DNA from: Theocolax elegans
Taxonomy: Eukaryota > Arthropoda > Insecta > Hymenoptera > Cerocephalidae
Length of the DNA stretch: 64,000 bases
Reading direction: 5' to 3'
Assembly (NCBI GenBank): GCA_026168455.1
Contig: CM047431.1
Coordinates: 22,757,365-22,821,364, forward strand
Positions 1 through 11,988 of the stretch are shown here, in pieces (within the stretch, counting starts at the first letter, position 1; each line of letters begins with the position of its first letter). Below the pieces are notes generated by a model. It was not told the DNA's origin. It saw only the letters and a program-made list of their open reading frames with translations, and did no database searches. The position numbers and the translations under genes are program-made.

Positions 1-1188
1 TTGTTAGTGTCTTTCGCGTTATGTTATAGGGCACTTTCCGAACGTAAATGCGTACGGAGAAACGAACGAACGAACGAGCACGCCGTGAGGAAATATTAAT
101 TATTCAATTGGCATCTCTCGAGCGAGAAATGCAATAAATTCAATATATTTTATAGCCTTGAAATAAATGGAAATTTTCAAAAGTTCATTTGTAAGTAAAC
201 GATCAGCTGAACAATCCCATGTTACACTACTAGTCACCTTTGATATGTATGTACAACAAGCCAGATACGCTTGAAAAGTCGACACTAATAAAAGGTACAA
301 CGGCTTATCATTTATACAACTTTATGTTTGCAAGTTGGTGAATAAATATAAGTCTTCAAAAATTGTATTTATCGTTTTCTTGCGTTATTAATGCATTTTA
401 AGAATGTAAATAAATAAATAAATAAATAATTGTAAACTCAATTTGGCGATTCTTGAATAACTCCTGAAATACTTTCGAAAGCTCTTATGAGAATTATAAA
501 TGCTTAATTTGAAAATAACAATATAAAAATTTAAGTTGCGTATTTTTATTACCCGTCTGCTCGTCAACATACTCTTTATAATTAATGCTATAACTATTAA
601 TGTTTTAAATATACAGAATAATTTACAAAATATGCTATAATTGTAATACTGATTTAATATAATAGTAAAATTTTATCTGCACGCAGGTAATTTACTGCAA
701 AATGTAATATATGTCCACTTCGTCGTCATGTACTTTTATCAATAAATATCGATAAATACTAATTATCCTTATTTATTTTTGTACATTACTGACAGCTGCG
801 TACTGATACTTACAGACTTATCTGTAATATGTATAAAGTTATGTTTGTGTGTTTATTTTGTTTAATAATTTGAATTACTACGACTGTGCTAGAGTTGTTT
901 TAGTAGGTATCATTAAAATATTGCTAAGAAATTTTTTTTCAGTTATATTCATAAAGATTATCGGAATATTCAAGGATAAAAGTAACCTCTCTAAAACTGC
1001 TAAGGCTCTTTTCCAAAGGATCGTTGAATCGAACTGACTTAAGAAACCGATAGTGCAGCAAAATTTACCTATAGAAACATGATTTGATCTGTTTTTCTTT
1101 ATCTGTATGGAAACAGCGAGTGTCCGAAAATGTTGCTCTCGGTTGTTAATGGGTTACTAGCGACAATCAAAAGAATGTGAAATTTTAT
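1..1188. other. AT-rich non-coding DNA
   Basis: I see no gene. The short open frames lack recognisable domains and have AT-driven composition. A small AATA microsatellite lies at about 404-428. Confidence 0.6.
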
Positions 1189-1196
1189 GTTTCAAT

Positions 1197-1299
1197 CAGA
1201 GTGACCAGTTGGCGATTTTTTCTCCTTTTCTCTCTTACGTATATTGATGTTTATTAAGCGAGAGCAACAAAGAGAAAAAATCGCCATCTGGCAACCCTG
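1197..1299. mobile_element. 103-bp MITE, copy 1, with 8-bp target duplication
   Basis: The ends are imperfect 25-bp inverted repeats, CAGAGTGACCAGTTGGCG at the left and, reverse-complemented, CAGGGTTGCCAGATGGCG at the right, each followed by a T run. The same 8 bases GTTTCAAT flank it at 1189-1196 and 1300-1307. An 8-bp duplication and CAG-type ends fit a non-autonomous hAT (or P) element; that class is inference. It is nearly identical to the element at 17019-17120. Confidence 0.85.
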
Positions 1300-1307
1300 G
1301 TTTCAAT

Positions 1308-2400
1308 GTTAATCTACGAGGTTAAGAAACTAGCGGTCAAATGAAGGTCGTTAAGGACACAAAAATCGTTGGCTTAATTTGTGTCAATAAAACATTTAAC
1401 CCAGTACCGGCTTAACAAAACTAAAAAAATAGAAAATAAAAGTGTATTTGTGCTAGATGAAAACAATTATTTTTTTAAAAACACATTCTAAAGCTTTAAT
1501 AAAAAACTACAATGTACCAATTATTTCTGTACATAAATTACTACAATACTAGCCGTTCTACCACGAACGCTTCCGCTCACTCGGTTAATATAGTATTTAC
1601 CATGGCATTTATAATTACTATAATATTTAGAGAAGTTACCAAAATATTTTGTACAGTTTTTTACATTCTAGAAATTATACAACTATTATTTTACAGTTTT
1701 TTAAATTTTGTTCATTACGATATTCATTTTATAAATGTTGATTAATTTTATTTTCTCAATATTTTCAAATAAAATGCTTCAAAATACGCCAAAAGTGGAC
1801 CGATCTTTATACTAAAAAAATAAATAAAACTATAATATTTTCATAATTTTTTGTAGTATTAGCAAGGTGTTTGATTTACTTTTCGCAACTTTAGAAACAT
1901 TTTGGAAACTTTACTGACATTTATTACTAAAAAATAATTGTCTTAAACGTCCTAAAATGAGTTAAAGTATACCACTCTATGTACAAAAATAGGCCAAATT
2001 TTGTTAAAGTTGAAAAAATGTTTCAAATATTACAAATTTGATAAACACCGGCTCACTTTACTGCACACATTCAAAAAATACCGAATTATTTCCACTAGGG
2101 TTACGTTCAATTGTAACTATTAATGTTTACAATCTAATTGCATGGACTTATTTACACTGGACTTATTCGACAACCTTGCTTCGCTCAGGCTAAGAACTTC
2201 TATTCAATAAATATAAAATTGTATGAATTCTGCTGATTACAATATTATTATAAAAATTTATTAGTTTTATCTTCTCTCTGCTTCTACAGGCTTGAGACTG
2301 TCATACTATGATCGTGATTTTCATACATATTAAAATCTGAAATATTTTGCATGAACATATTATTATCAAACAAAAGTTCAATTAACAGGTAAGCAACGCG
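1308..2400. other. AT-rich non-coding DNA
   Basis: I see no gene. A sequence resembling one end of the 195-bp element at 9279 (CCCTAGTGGAAAT read on the minus strand) lies near 2090-2102, without a partner that I can find. Confidence 0.5.
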
Positions 2401-2790
2401 AAAGAGGATATACATCGCGGCGCGCGCACGAACGCGCGAGAATCGTGCGCGCCCAGCTGGCAGTACCGATATAGCGCGCGCACGGTGCAAATACAGGCCG
2501 AGATAACGATCATTTTTATCGTGTTTTATCGGAGAAGCGTGGGTGTGTATGATACGGTGTGGGTACGGACAGAGATTAGTAGAAAGAGATTGCCGATGAG
2601 CATACAGGCACGCGATCCGCCTATGTTGCCCAAGAAAGTGGCGCCTCTTTTAGCTACTGGCGAAGCTTACACATAATTTAGAAGTGGTGGTGGAGGATAC
2701 TAAGTATCCGAGTAGGGCGGGAATCGCGCGAAGGACGAGTGGATGGAGAAACAGAAACGGCGAAGAAGAAAATCTTATGCACGCGCTAGC
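2400..2790 (+). repeat. GC-rich dispersed repeat
   Basis: A GC-rich island with CG-dense runs at about 2420-2485. The part at about 2557-2680 resembles the reverse complement of about 14590-14705: both contain TAGTAGAAAGAGATTGCCGA and, about 80 bases later, GAAGCTTACACA. Between these anchors the sequences differ. Origin unknown; a retrotransposon leader is possible. The 63-residue frame here is not supported as a gene. Confidence 0.45.
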
Positions 2791-2904
2791 TCAATTTACT
2801 TTTTTTTTCAGGAAATTCATCTTTTCCAATTGTCTGCAAAGATTCATTTACCTTTCAAACTAATTTAGAATTAAAACTATTATATGCTTAAATAAATAAA
2901 CCTG

Positions 2905-3040
2905 AAAGGGGGTCGATGATCGTAAACGATTTCAATATGTTTATCATCAAATGCTTGGTTTGGTCAAGTAGAATAGGTGTTCGCTTTGTAAATGCGCTCA
3001 TTACGGGAACTCTTGGGTTCGAGTCCTTATATATTTCTTT
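2905..3040 (+). repeat. tRNA-derived (SINE-like) relic
   Basis: An A-box-like TGGTCAAGTAG at 2961-2971 and a B-box GGTTCGAGTCC at 3016-3026 are spaced as in a tRNA gene, with a TTTGTAA loop between and a long T run soon after. The acceptor stem does not pair, so this is not a working tRNA. It resembles the minus-strand relic at 14262-14338, which also has GATGATC and CGATTTC upstream of the A box. Confidence 0.5.
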
Positions 3041-3700
3041 TTTTTTAAGAATATTTATTAAATATTTGTTGAAATGTTGTTTTTAATGTATTTAATTAGC
3101 CATAAAAATTATTTTTAAAATATGTACTAAAATAAAATGGCATGTTAAAAAATTTATGTATTGGATTAATAAAATTTTCAAAATTATTAATTATCTATTT
3201 TATTTATTGTTTAAATTGTTGTTATTTAAAAAGTTTAACTTCAAGCGTATAATTACGTTAACAAACAAACAATATAACGATATTTTCTAATATTACAATG
3301 TTTATTTACTATAAATTATTGAACGATTTTAATTTATTACAAATTGTACTCATAAACTCTTAAAATTATTTAGAATTTTGAAATATTTACTATTTCTCCT
3401 TATATGAATAAACAACTAATTTTTTGTATATAACAAAAATAAGCATTAAAATGTTAAAAGTTTGTTAAGTGTTATATATTAGCAAAAAATTATGTATTAT
3501 TAAGTAGAATATAAAAGCTTAAAACCACATAATATATTTTCAAATGATACTTTTTTGCTCGCGGCGAAAACTGTTGTCTTTTGTTTTACAACTGATTTCT
3601 TTACATCGATGCTCGCGCGTAAAGCAACAGTTGTTTTCATCGTTGTTAACAATACCGGATCGACAACGCTTTTTCGTAGAGCAACGTTTTTTCGTGTTTT
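3041..3700. other. AT-rich non-coding DNA upstream of the P-type gene
   Basis: No gene seen. At 3555-3700 there are CG-containing stretches and imperfect repeats of the type AAAACTGTTG / CAACAGTTGTTTT, which could be terminal or regulatory sequence of the P-type element. I could not identify its terminal inverted repeats. Confidence 0.4.
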
Positions 3701-3806
3701 ATAGTATTAATTAGTAGTATTTCAAAAATTTTTGTGATTTTGTGATTCGTGAACGCCGTTTCGAGTCGAAGAAGTCTAATTTTGCGCTTAGCAGTTTTGA
3801 AGCCTT

Positions 3807-3924
3807 GTAAGTATCGTTTTTTAAGGTTAATATTTATATTCTGTATTGCGTGAATTATTTCAGTACGTTCTTTCTAATTGTTTTACTTATTTGTTTGCTG
3901 GTGTTTTATATTATAATTATTACA
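3807..3924 (+). other. likely 5'-UTR intron of the P-type transposase gene
   Basis: A consensus donor (CTT|GTAAGT) at 3807 and an acceptor (TTATTACAG|TAATT) ending at 3924 bracket 118 bases. The acceptor lies 14 bases before the first ATG of the THAP-coding exon. The donor and acceptor are seen; their use is inferred. Confidence 0.5.
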
Positions 3925-3938
3925 GTAATTACAACAGT

Positions 3939-6900
3939 ATGAATAGAAGCAGGGATTTTGATCAATGTCAATATTTTGGATGCATCAATGGAAAGCATAA
4001 AGGTGATCAACCTTTTAGATTTCCCACAGAAGCTGGTCGCCAACAAATATGGATTGAAAAATCAGGTAAGGTAAAAGTCCCTGTTACTAAACGGTTTTTC
4101 ACATGTTTTTTGTTCCGATCTCAATAATTAATTGAAATAAGCATAAATGTTGGAAATTTGTATACCATTCGATGCGCGTATTCTTTCTGAACAATTACCT
4201 GGTTTAACATTTTAATTTAAACGGTTTTAATTAATTATATTATTAAAAAACGGAGAGCCTTATGTGCACGTATTATTAAACGCCTTGAAAATACATGTCC
4301 CGACTGTTTAATAATCCTGTCCCTATTTATTAAACACTTTTAAAAACTCAAAATTTAACTATTTTTTAACAATCTAGCTTAGTATTTCGATTGATACTAC
4401 AAGGATTTATTTTTATTTAGTGTATGAAATCATAAAATTATATAAATAAAACGATGTTCAATAATTTTAAACATAATACAAATGCGAGTTACTTTGGTAT
4501 AAAATGAACCTGTAAGAGTCTTCCGTGAGTCTTGATGCAACTATATTATAAAGATTCAATAGTCCTTTTTCACATACTTTTGAATTTTAATCGGTTACTA
4601 ATGAATAATGACGAGCATACACATATTAGTGATTTGATAGATATACGTTTCACTAACATACATACTGAAATAATATCAATTTTTCCGAAAAAAAGCTCAA
4701 AAGTAACCTTTAAGTGCGTTTGTAGGTTGACTTTCTAACCAAAAGAAATGCATTATTTAGCCTTTATACAACATGCATATATCATTTAGATCGATTAATA
4801 ATACATTTTTAACTATTTTACCAATAAAAATCTGTAAATAAATCGGTAAATATTGATTTAAAACAGTGTTTATACCGTTTAATAATAGGGACAGGAACAG
4901 AATCATATGTACGTTGTATGGAACAGCTAATAATGTAATTAAATAATATTAAAATTGCAAAAACAGTCTGTAATCGAAATCTACGATATAAAAACTATCC
5001 CCTAATGCTTAAACGATCATATATAATCCTCCTATTAATGTATTAGAGTTAGAAAACTTTGCGCGACAATGTCGACTTTTTCCGTCAAAATGTTAATCGA
5101 TCTATGCAATTTTGTCGAGTGCACAGTTTAATATTTTTTCGTAATTTCCCCAGTGCTGTATTCTAATTTATTTCAATTCGTAAACACAGTTAATAGACTA
5201 AATTATTTAATAAAATGTTTCTAATCATTAATATATATATACTTTTCTTTTAATTCGTATTACTTTGTCTCTGTTCAGTACGAGGTACACTTTTCTCGAG
5301 GTGTTTATTAACAGGGACTTTTACCTTATAGCAGAAATGCGTACTTTTATACATGTGTATTTTAAATAAGCGCAATTTTTATAACTACAGCTAGAAGTAG
5401 ATTAAATTGGCGTTTTAAAGCACTTTCTTACGTTTAATTGTAATTACAACAGCACTAAATATTGGACACAAATAACAAATAACTACTTAATAAGAGTTCT
5501 CGTTATAATCATCTTGAATATTAAACTGTTAAATTAAAATTATATTAAATGTACCATCTACCAATAAATAGCCTTTTAATGCTTAACTTTAGTAGTAATT
5601 TGATAAAATTGTTAAAAATCTCGAGATATTTATTCGTTGATACAAATTTTAATGAAACGACAAGAATTAACGCCGAGCGCGTTTTAATTTCAGATACACT
5701 TGATTTAAAGTGTTAAAAAACTAAGCTTTAACGTGTAAGAAAGTATAAAAAACTATACGTTTCTTTACATTTTCAGACGAGTTTTTACATTTATCTATTA
5801 AATTTATCTATTTATACAGAAACCGTTAAATTATATTTCAATTTTTTATACGTTTAAATATGATTAATTAAATATGTTTAATAAAATATGAAAACAAATT
5901 GTATTTACCGCCCTAATGTAGTTCAAAATACGAATTAACCTACCTATGAGTTTAATTGTGACTAATTTAATTATGAGTCTATAAAAAACAAGATTGTCGA
6001 AAAGATATATTTTGCTTACTCAGATTAATAAATGCAATTAGGTAACTCTCGGCTTGGTTATATGGCCCCAGCGACTGTACGATCTGCAGGTCCTTGTGCT
6101 GTTTATTTCAAAGATGAGGATTTTGTTAATAGTGAAAAAAAACGTTTATGCCGTGAACGTGAACCGATTCATTGGCAAACAGTGCAAAATCTGGAGCAGG
6201 TTGTACAAGAACAAGTAGAGGCGCAAGGTATTCAGGTAGAAATCGTTACAGTACCTGCGCAATCTTTAGATCAAGCCAATACAATAGGTGTCTCAAATGA
6301 AAACATTTCAGCGAATAATGTTCGTAATGAGACAACTAATTCTATTGGATTGAAAAACGATAATGAGATTCAAAATAATGTGCCTAAATTTACTTACCCT
6401 TCTGGTAAAGAAATTTTTTTTAACATCGCGGAAGTTGATGCAGATACATTGTATTTAAATTCGGAAGCTCCTAAAAGTATGCCTGACACAGAATCTCAGT
6501 GTCAAAATAAAACTGCTTTACCTTTAAAAAAACGTAACAGAAGCTATTTGCTTAATTCAATTATTGTGTATAAATCAAAATGTATTTCATATAAATTGAA
6601 AGTAAAGCAGTTACAAAGATTATTGAAAAATGAAAAAAATAAAAATAGTTGTTTGCAGAAGCGCCTCAATAAACAACTTGAAAGTAAAATTAAAAATATT
6701 GATGACTTTTTAGAAGATAAAGATGTAACCCCTATTTCACAAACAATGATTAAGCTGCAATTGCATAAAAAGAAATCGACTTACTCAAATGATGAAAAAG
6801 ATTTGTGGAAGAAGATGTACTTTTATTCCGCAGCAGCTTATTCGCGTTTGCGTGATGCGGGTTTATTATTACCTTCGGAGTCTACTGTTAGAGCATGGGT

Positions 6901-8827
6901 TTCAGGATATAACATTTTTCCCGGGATGAATAGTGTAATATTAGATAAAGTTCAAATTTATTTAAATTCTTTGCCTCCTGAAGAGTGACTTTGTGCATTA
7001 AAATTCGATGAAATGACTGTTAAAAGCTTTGAAGAATAGTCTAAAAGTCAAGATTTAGTTAAAGGTTTAGCTGACATGGGCAGCAACCGTAGAAGCCGCG
7101 GTGTTGCAAAACATGCTTTTTTATTTACTTTAGATAGTATCAATGCTTTAAACCCATGGCGCCAATTAATATGGTTCGGTTTTAATGAAAATGGTGCTAC
7201 TGCAGACGAACTATTTGACATTTTAAAAGAACTTATTGTAGACTTGCGTAAAATAGGAGCAGATCTTCATTTGATAGTATGCGATCATGGTAGTGCCAAT
7301 AGAATGTTGTTTAATAATTTAAATATTACTTGTTCAAAGCCTTATTTTCAGATTAATGACGACAAAACTTTTGCATGTTTCGATTGGCCGCATCTAATGA
7401 AACGATTAATTGCTCAATTAAGATCCCACGATTTTATTTATAATGAAGAAGGTAATATAATAATATATTTTCAAGATTTAATAAAAACGTGGGAGTTGGA
7501 TCGATCTCATGGCACATCAAATTTATTAGGACATTTAACTGAGGCACATTTTAATCCTAATAATTTTGAAGTCATGAAAGTAAAATTAGCTTTGCAGCTT
7601 TTAAGTCGACGAATGGCTTCTGGTATTAAGACCGCCGGTGAAGATCCTCACGGTTTGCAAACAAAAACGTGGGAAAATTCAGCCAGTTTTGTAGAAAAAT
7701 TAGATGCTGTGATTGATGCTTGTAATTGCTATTATTTAAGAAATGTTAATCAACAGAAGAAGCCTTTGTCGACAAAACATCCTCAGATTCAAGAGCTTTT
7801 AGTTGATTTTATTTCGTGATCAAAAAATTGGAATGTAAAATCGAAAAGTAAAAGTTTAAAACCACCATGTTTTGTCGGAATTCCTTTAACTGTAACAGTT
7901 TTGCTTGAATTATATAACGATATTCAAAAAATATTTCCTGATTTCGAATTGGCAACGGCTTTGTGCAATCAAGATTCATTAGAGCATACTCACTCGAAAT
8001 TACGAGGAAGGGGTGGATTCAATGCAAATCCTACTTGTAGAATGTACAGATTAAGTGTAAGACACATTTTATCGACTGATTTCATCGAAACCAGTAAAAA
8101 GGGCAATGTTTCAATTGAAGAAGTGCATTCCTTGCTCGACACGAGTACAATTGTAAATACATCAAAAAGCTTACCGTTGATTGCCAAAGCAGATGCACAA
8201 TTACTTGAATACAATTCAGAAGAAATGAAGGAAATTGAAGAACTTCTAGAAGCTGCTGAAATGATGGATGATTACTTACCGATTGATCCAACCGGTATAA
8301 GAGATTTACAAGCAAAATCATTCTACGAACAGAATTCTGCTGCATACTTGGCAGGCTATGTTGCTCGTAAAACTCTTGCGAAAAGTGGATGCTCTGTCTG
8401 TGCGAATGATTTTATTAAAAAACCTGAAGATTCAGCTAGCACTTGCAAAGCATACATTCAACATAGAGAATATCCACATTCAGATCCGAAACTTTCCCAG
8501 GTATCATTCTTAACGAGACCAACGGATGTAATGATGCAGGTTGTCCATTGCCAATTAGAAGTTTTTAATATTCATTACCAAAGTGTATGGCATCAACGAA
8601 AATTATTACAGCAATTAACGGAAATCACAATGGAATATACTCGTCAAAACATCCCTACTTGGTTCGTCAAAGAGAAAAAATGTTTTAATCATAGAGTAGA
8701 TGCTTTGAAATTTTTATTATTAGTTAAAATTTATGCTAAAACTCGAGAACACAATTGCAGCAGAAAATCGATGAAAAAACATTTATTCTCTAAAAACCAG
8801 AAAGTAAAAAATGTTCAAAATTTGTAA
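3939..8827 (+). pseudogene. P-superfamily (THAP) transposase gene, three in-frame stops
   Basis: Exon 3939-4065 encodes the first half of a THAP zinc finger (ligands in CQYFGC, then FRFPTEAGRQQIW). A donor G|GTAAG at 4066 joins in phase to an acceptor ATTAG|GT at 6041/6042. The second half, ending in an AVYF motif, follows; the fourth zinc ligand, normally His, is Tyr. The large exon (6042-8827) carries P-transposase motifs: FDEMTV near 7008, VCDHGSAN near 7280, DWPHLMKRL near 7383, and NQDSLEHTHSKLRGRGGFN near 7965. One frame runs throughout but is broken by TGA at 6986, TAG at 7037 and TGA at 7817. The enzyme would cut and paste P-type DNA; as read, it is dead. The relationship to animal THAP9-like proteins is by family. 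No terminal repeats found. Confidence 0.88.
4069..5326. mobile_element. TA-flanked 1.26-kb element inside the first coding intron of the P-type gene
   Basis: Its ends are inverted copies of AGGTAAAAGTCCCTGTTA followed by TAAAC, and both borders are flanked by TA (4067-4068 and 5327-5328), as for Tc1/mariner-type insertions. A subterminal pair, CCTGTCCCTATT near 4316 and its inverse near 4875, repeats the theme inside. It begins 3 bases after the exon end, so bases 4-6 of the present donor (G|GTAAGG) belong to the element. No transposase frame inside; it is non-autonomous. Confidence 0.7.
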
Positions 8828-9278
8828 AATATTTTTTTACATTTATTACTTTTCTGATTAAATGTAATTATAATATTTTTTTTTCATAAATACACTATTA
8901 TCTTTAACTACTTAGTAAAAAACTTTTATAATATTGTCTTCAAATATATTTTGTCAAGTTTGTACAGTGTAAATGAAAGTGTAATATAATTATGTTTTTT
9001 AATGTATATATTTTAATATAATTTTTTAATGTATTTATTTGAATATAATACACTTAGTAATGATAAGAGATCCAAAAATAATTTTATACTATCTTAGATT
9101 AAAAATTATTGTTATATTTGAAAAGAATTGATTTGTTCAATTGGATCCATTTCTCTACTTAAACAAGTTAATAGCATGTATATTTTGTTAATATTATTGT
9201 ATTATGTGCAATAATTGTCAAAGTAAAATTATTTTTGCATTATATTAACTAATATATTGTTTTTCTTTCGCAGAAATT
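8828..9278. other. 3' flank of the P-type gene
   Basis: AT-rich, with several AATAAA-like and ATTTTTTT stretches, which may include the 3' UTR of the transposase gene. No gene seen. Confidence 0.4.
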
Positions 9279-9473
9279 CCCTGGTAGAAATATTAACGAT
9301 TTAGTAGTTAATGTTTTGTTAATTTTAAAGTTAAAAAGTCACATTATCATTATTACATCGTTAAACATAAAAATTAATTAAAATAAAAAAGCATCTATTA
9401 TTGATATTAGCCAAGAAAGGCTCTCTTTTAACTAACACGATAATCAACTAAAATCGTTAAATTTCTACTAGGG
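9279..9473. mobile_element. 195-bp MITE
   Basis: Inverted ends: CCCTGGTAGAAATATTAACG at the left, CCCTAGTAGAAATTTAACG read inward from the right, extending to about 30 bp with gaps. No clear target duplication. It could be a free MITE or a leftover related to the neighbouring P-type element. Confidence 0.6.
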
Positions 9474-9964
9474 CTCTCGTGGTTAAATATGGCTACTGGC
9501 GAACGTTACCATTATTGTATTAAAAAATATTTGAATCAATCGATCAGCAGAATATACGCATTTTTATTTTTTATTTTAAATATATTTTATTTTATTGCAA
9601 ATGGAGAGATTGATTCATATTTTTTACTACAATAAGAAAACCTAACGCGCTAGAGACAGTACCTCTAGGGTAGTGTGGAAATCTGTCTTGTATGTATATA
9701 TGCGTTAATTTACCTTTTGTCATTATTTATAAAATTGCAATGTAAAATTAAAAAACTGTATTTGTATATTCATTTTTACAACAATAAATTATTCTTTTTG
9801 ATTACATAATTTTCTATTTTCCTTAACCCTTTCACTCAAGAAATCCAAACATTTTAATTAAGCAAAGTAACTCCGAATAGTTAAGAATAATTAAGTTGAG
9901 CCCATTCAATTTTCCAATTTTAATTCTCCAGTGAATATTTACTGAACTGCGACATGTGAACATT
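9474..9964. other. AT-rich spacer
   Basis: No gene and no convincing repeat structure seen between the MITE and the foldback element. Confidence 0.5.
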
Positions 9965-9987
9965 TCGACGGTTGAGAGGAACAACAG

Positions 9988-10193
9988 TCTATTTCGGTGG
10001 CCGCTTGGAAAAGAGGCTATCTCGGCGATCGCTTGGAAAAGACGCTATCTCGGCGACCGCTTGAAAAAGAGGCTATCTCGGCGGCCGTTTGGAAATGAGA
10101 CTATCTCGGCGGCCGCTTGGAAAAGAGGCTATCTCGGCGATCGCTTGGAAAACACGCTATCTCGGCGGCCACTTGAAAAACGTCCTATCTCAA
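9988..10193 (+). repeat. 28-bp tandem repeats, left arm
   Basis: About seven units of 28 bp, differing at a few positions (GGCC, GATC or GACC after CTCGGC). The period is not a multiple of three, so the 88-residue frame across it is not a credible gene. Confidence 0.9.
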
Positions 10194-10444
10194 ACTACAT
10201 TTTTTGTTTTCTAAATTTGTAGTGGCAGCCCTGCCTTGGATTTGAGTACGACATTTAAATAAAGTATTAAATAATATTAATATAATAAACATAGTAATAT
10301 AATTAAAAAATGTTTTAAATAATATGCAGTAATGTAAGGTGTTCACAATGTTTCGGAAGCCGAATTGTTCGACATTATTTCAAGAGATTTTCTTATTATG
10401 TCAAACAAATGTTTAATGATATTGGATGTGCCGGCGTCTACTAG

Positions 10445-11192
10445 GACAAAAACCCTTAAATTAGTTTGTCCGGTAAATTTTTTTAATCTATTTTGTGTAA
10501 TCACCATTTAACTTGCATTAATTCCTAATTTATCATATACCTTATATTTATGGAGTATTCCACGGAAGTGATTCAGTCAAAAAATAAAAATTTATTTTTT
10601 CTGGTGGAATCTGTCAGAAATGGGTTAAAATAGATGCAGCTAAATTTTTAGAGCGCTATTTTAATTACGTTTAATGCTGCTAGCAATCAAAAAATTGAAA
10701 TTTTCTTAATTTTTTTATTTTTTTACCATACTTATCGCTTTATAACTCAAATCCTATTGATTTTTTGTTATACATGTTAAATACAAAAAAGTTTGGAAAT
10801 TTTCTGTAGAATCTGTTAAAAAACTTTAATTGCCTGAATTATATATAAAGTATAAGGAATATCCTTTGGTGAGATTGCACGTTAAAAAAATTGATCTAGA
10901 CAATGAAAAAAAAAGATTTGCAGCACATGTGCTCAAAAGGAATAATTCCTTCTGACTATCATGAGTTTTATAAATCATTAACTGAATAAGTATAGTTTAT
11001 AATTATTTCTTAATTATTTACTTAGTAATACATTGCATTTTTAATAATATAAAATATGCTTTAATAAAAATGTATATATTTTTTTTTACTGAAGATGACA
11101 TACACAATTTATTATTTGATCTCTCTGGCGTTATCCTTGTTTATTATTTGCCCATGAGGTTATGCATGTCATTACATACTTACCTTTGCAAA
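10445..11192 (+). other. unrecognised interior of the foldback element
   Basis: Not shared between the arms. A short frame ending in HEFYKSLTE-stop near 10989 follows a one-base shift from an upstream frame, and another frame at 11070-11294 runs into the right arm. These could be captured coding scraps or chance. No domain recognised. Confidence 0.3.
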
Positions 11193-11307
11193 CTAGTAGA
11201 CGCCGGCACATCCAATATCATTGAACATTTGTTTGACATAATAAGAAAATCTCTTGAAATAATGTCGAACAATTCGGCTTCCGAAACATTGTGAACACCT
11301 TACATTA

Positions 11308-11890
11308 CACGGAGAGAAATGGCGCTGTAAATATTACAAACCAGCTACGAAAAATTACCATACTGTCGAGTAATATGATCACAGACCGAAAAAACCCCGC
11401 AAAATTACCATAGCAATTTACGTACTAAATTTTACAAATAAGCATGTAATTTTTTTTAACTCGCATTTTTTCCTATATTGTTATAGGAAATTATATTGAA
11501 AAATGTATATTGGAGTCACGTCTTTGTTTGTTTACTACAAAAGGACATTACGGTGAACCAAACGCAAGCGACGCCGTAGCGCAATGGTAAGGACTTCGAC
11601 TCTTAACCCAAACTTCGCAGGTTCGATCCCGATGACATCAAAAATTTTTTTCACAAATAACATTTAATTAAAATATTTAAAATTTCATATCTCTTAAATA
11701 ATATACCTAAACTCTAAAATAAATAATATACGGAAGAAATAAAAATTTTTACAATATTTAAAAAAAAATTAAAATTAAAATCCAGTATAGTAAAAATTAC
11801 AAGCTTCGCAGTCTGTGAACACATTACTAGAAAATTCAAGAATTTTTACCATACTAGTTTGTAATATTTACCACAACAATTCTCTCCGTG
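11308..11890. mobile_element. 583-bp TA-flanked MITE carrying a tRNA-like sequence
   Basis: Terminal inverted repeat CACGGAGAGAA, with TA on each side (11306-11307, 11891-11892). It lies within the right arm of the foldback element, so it is the younger insertion. Inside, at about 11571-11637, an A-box-like TAGCGCAATGG and a B-box GGTTCGATCCC surround a CTCTTAA loop like that of tRNA-Lys(CTT). The stems do not close, so it is a relic or a Pol III promoter rather than a tRNA. Confidence 0.75.
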
Positions 11891-11988
11891 TATGTTTATT
11901 ATATTAATATTATTTAATACTTTATTTAAATGTCATACTCAAATCCAAGGCAGGGCTGCCACTACAAATTTAGAAAACAAAAAATGTA

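Noticed and set aside
4315..4887. Separate MITE with CCTGTCCCTAT ends inside the P-type intron
   Set aside because: The words resemble the ends of the enclosing 1.26-kb element and are better seen as its subterminal repeats; no own target duplication.
9956..10222. 88-residue frame with repeated WKRGYLGDRL-like phrases
   Set aside because: It is a translation of 28-bp tandem repeats in a foldback arm; the period is not a multiple of three and the mirror arm has no such frame.
11571..11637. Functional tRNA-Lys gene
   Set aside because: A and B boxes and loop are present, but the acceptor and anticodon stems do not pair.
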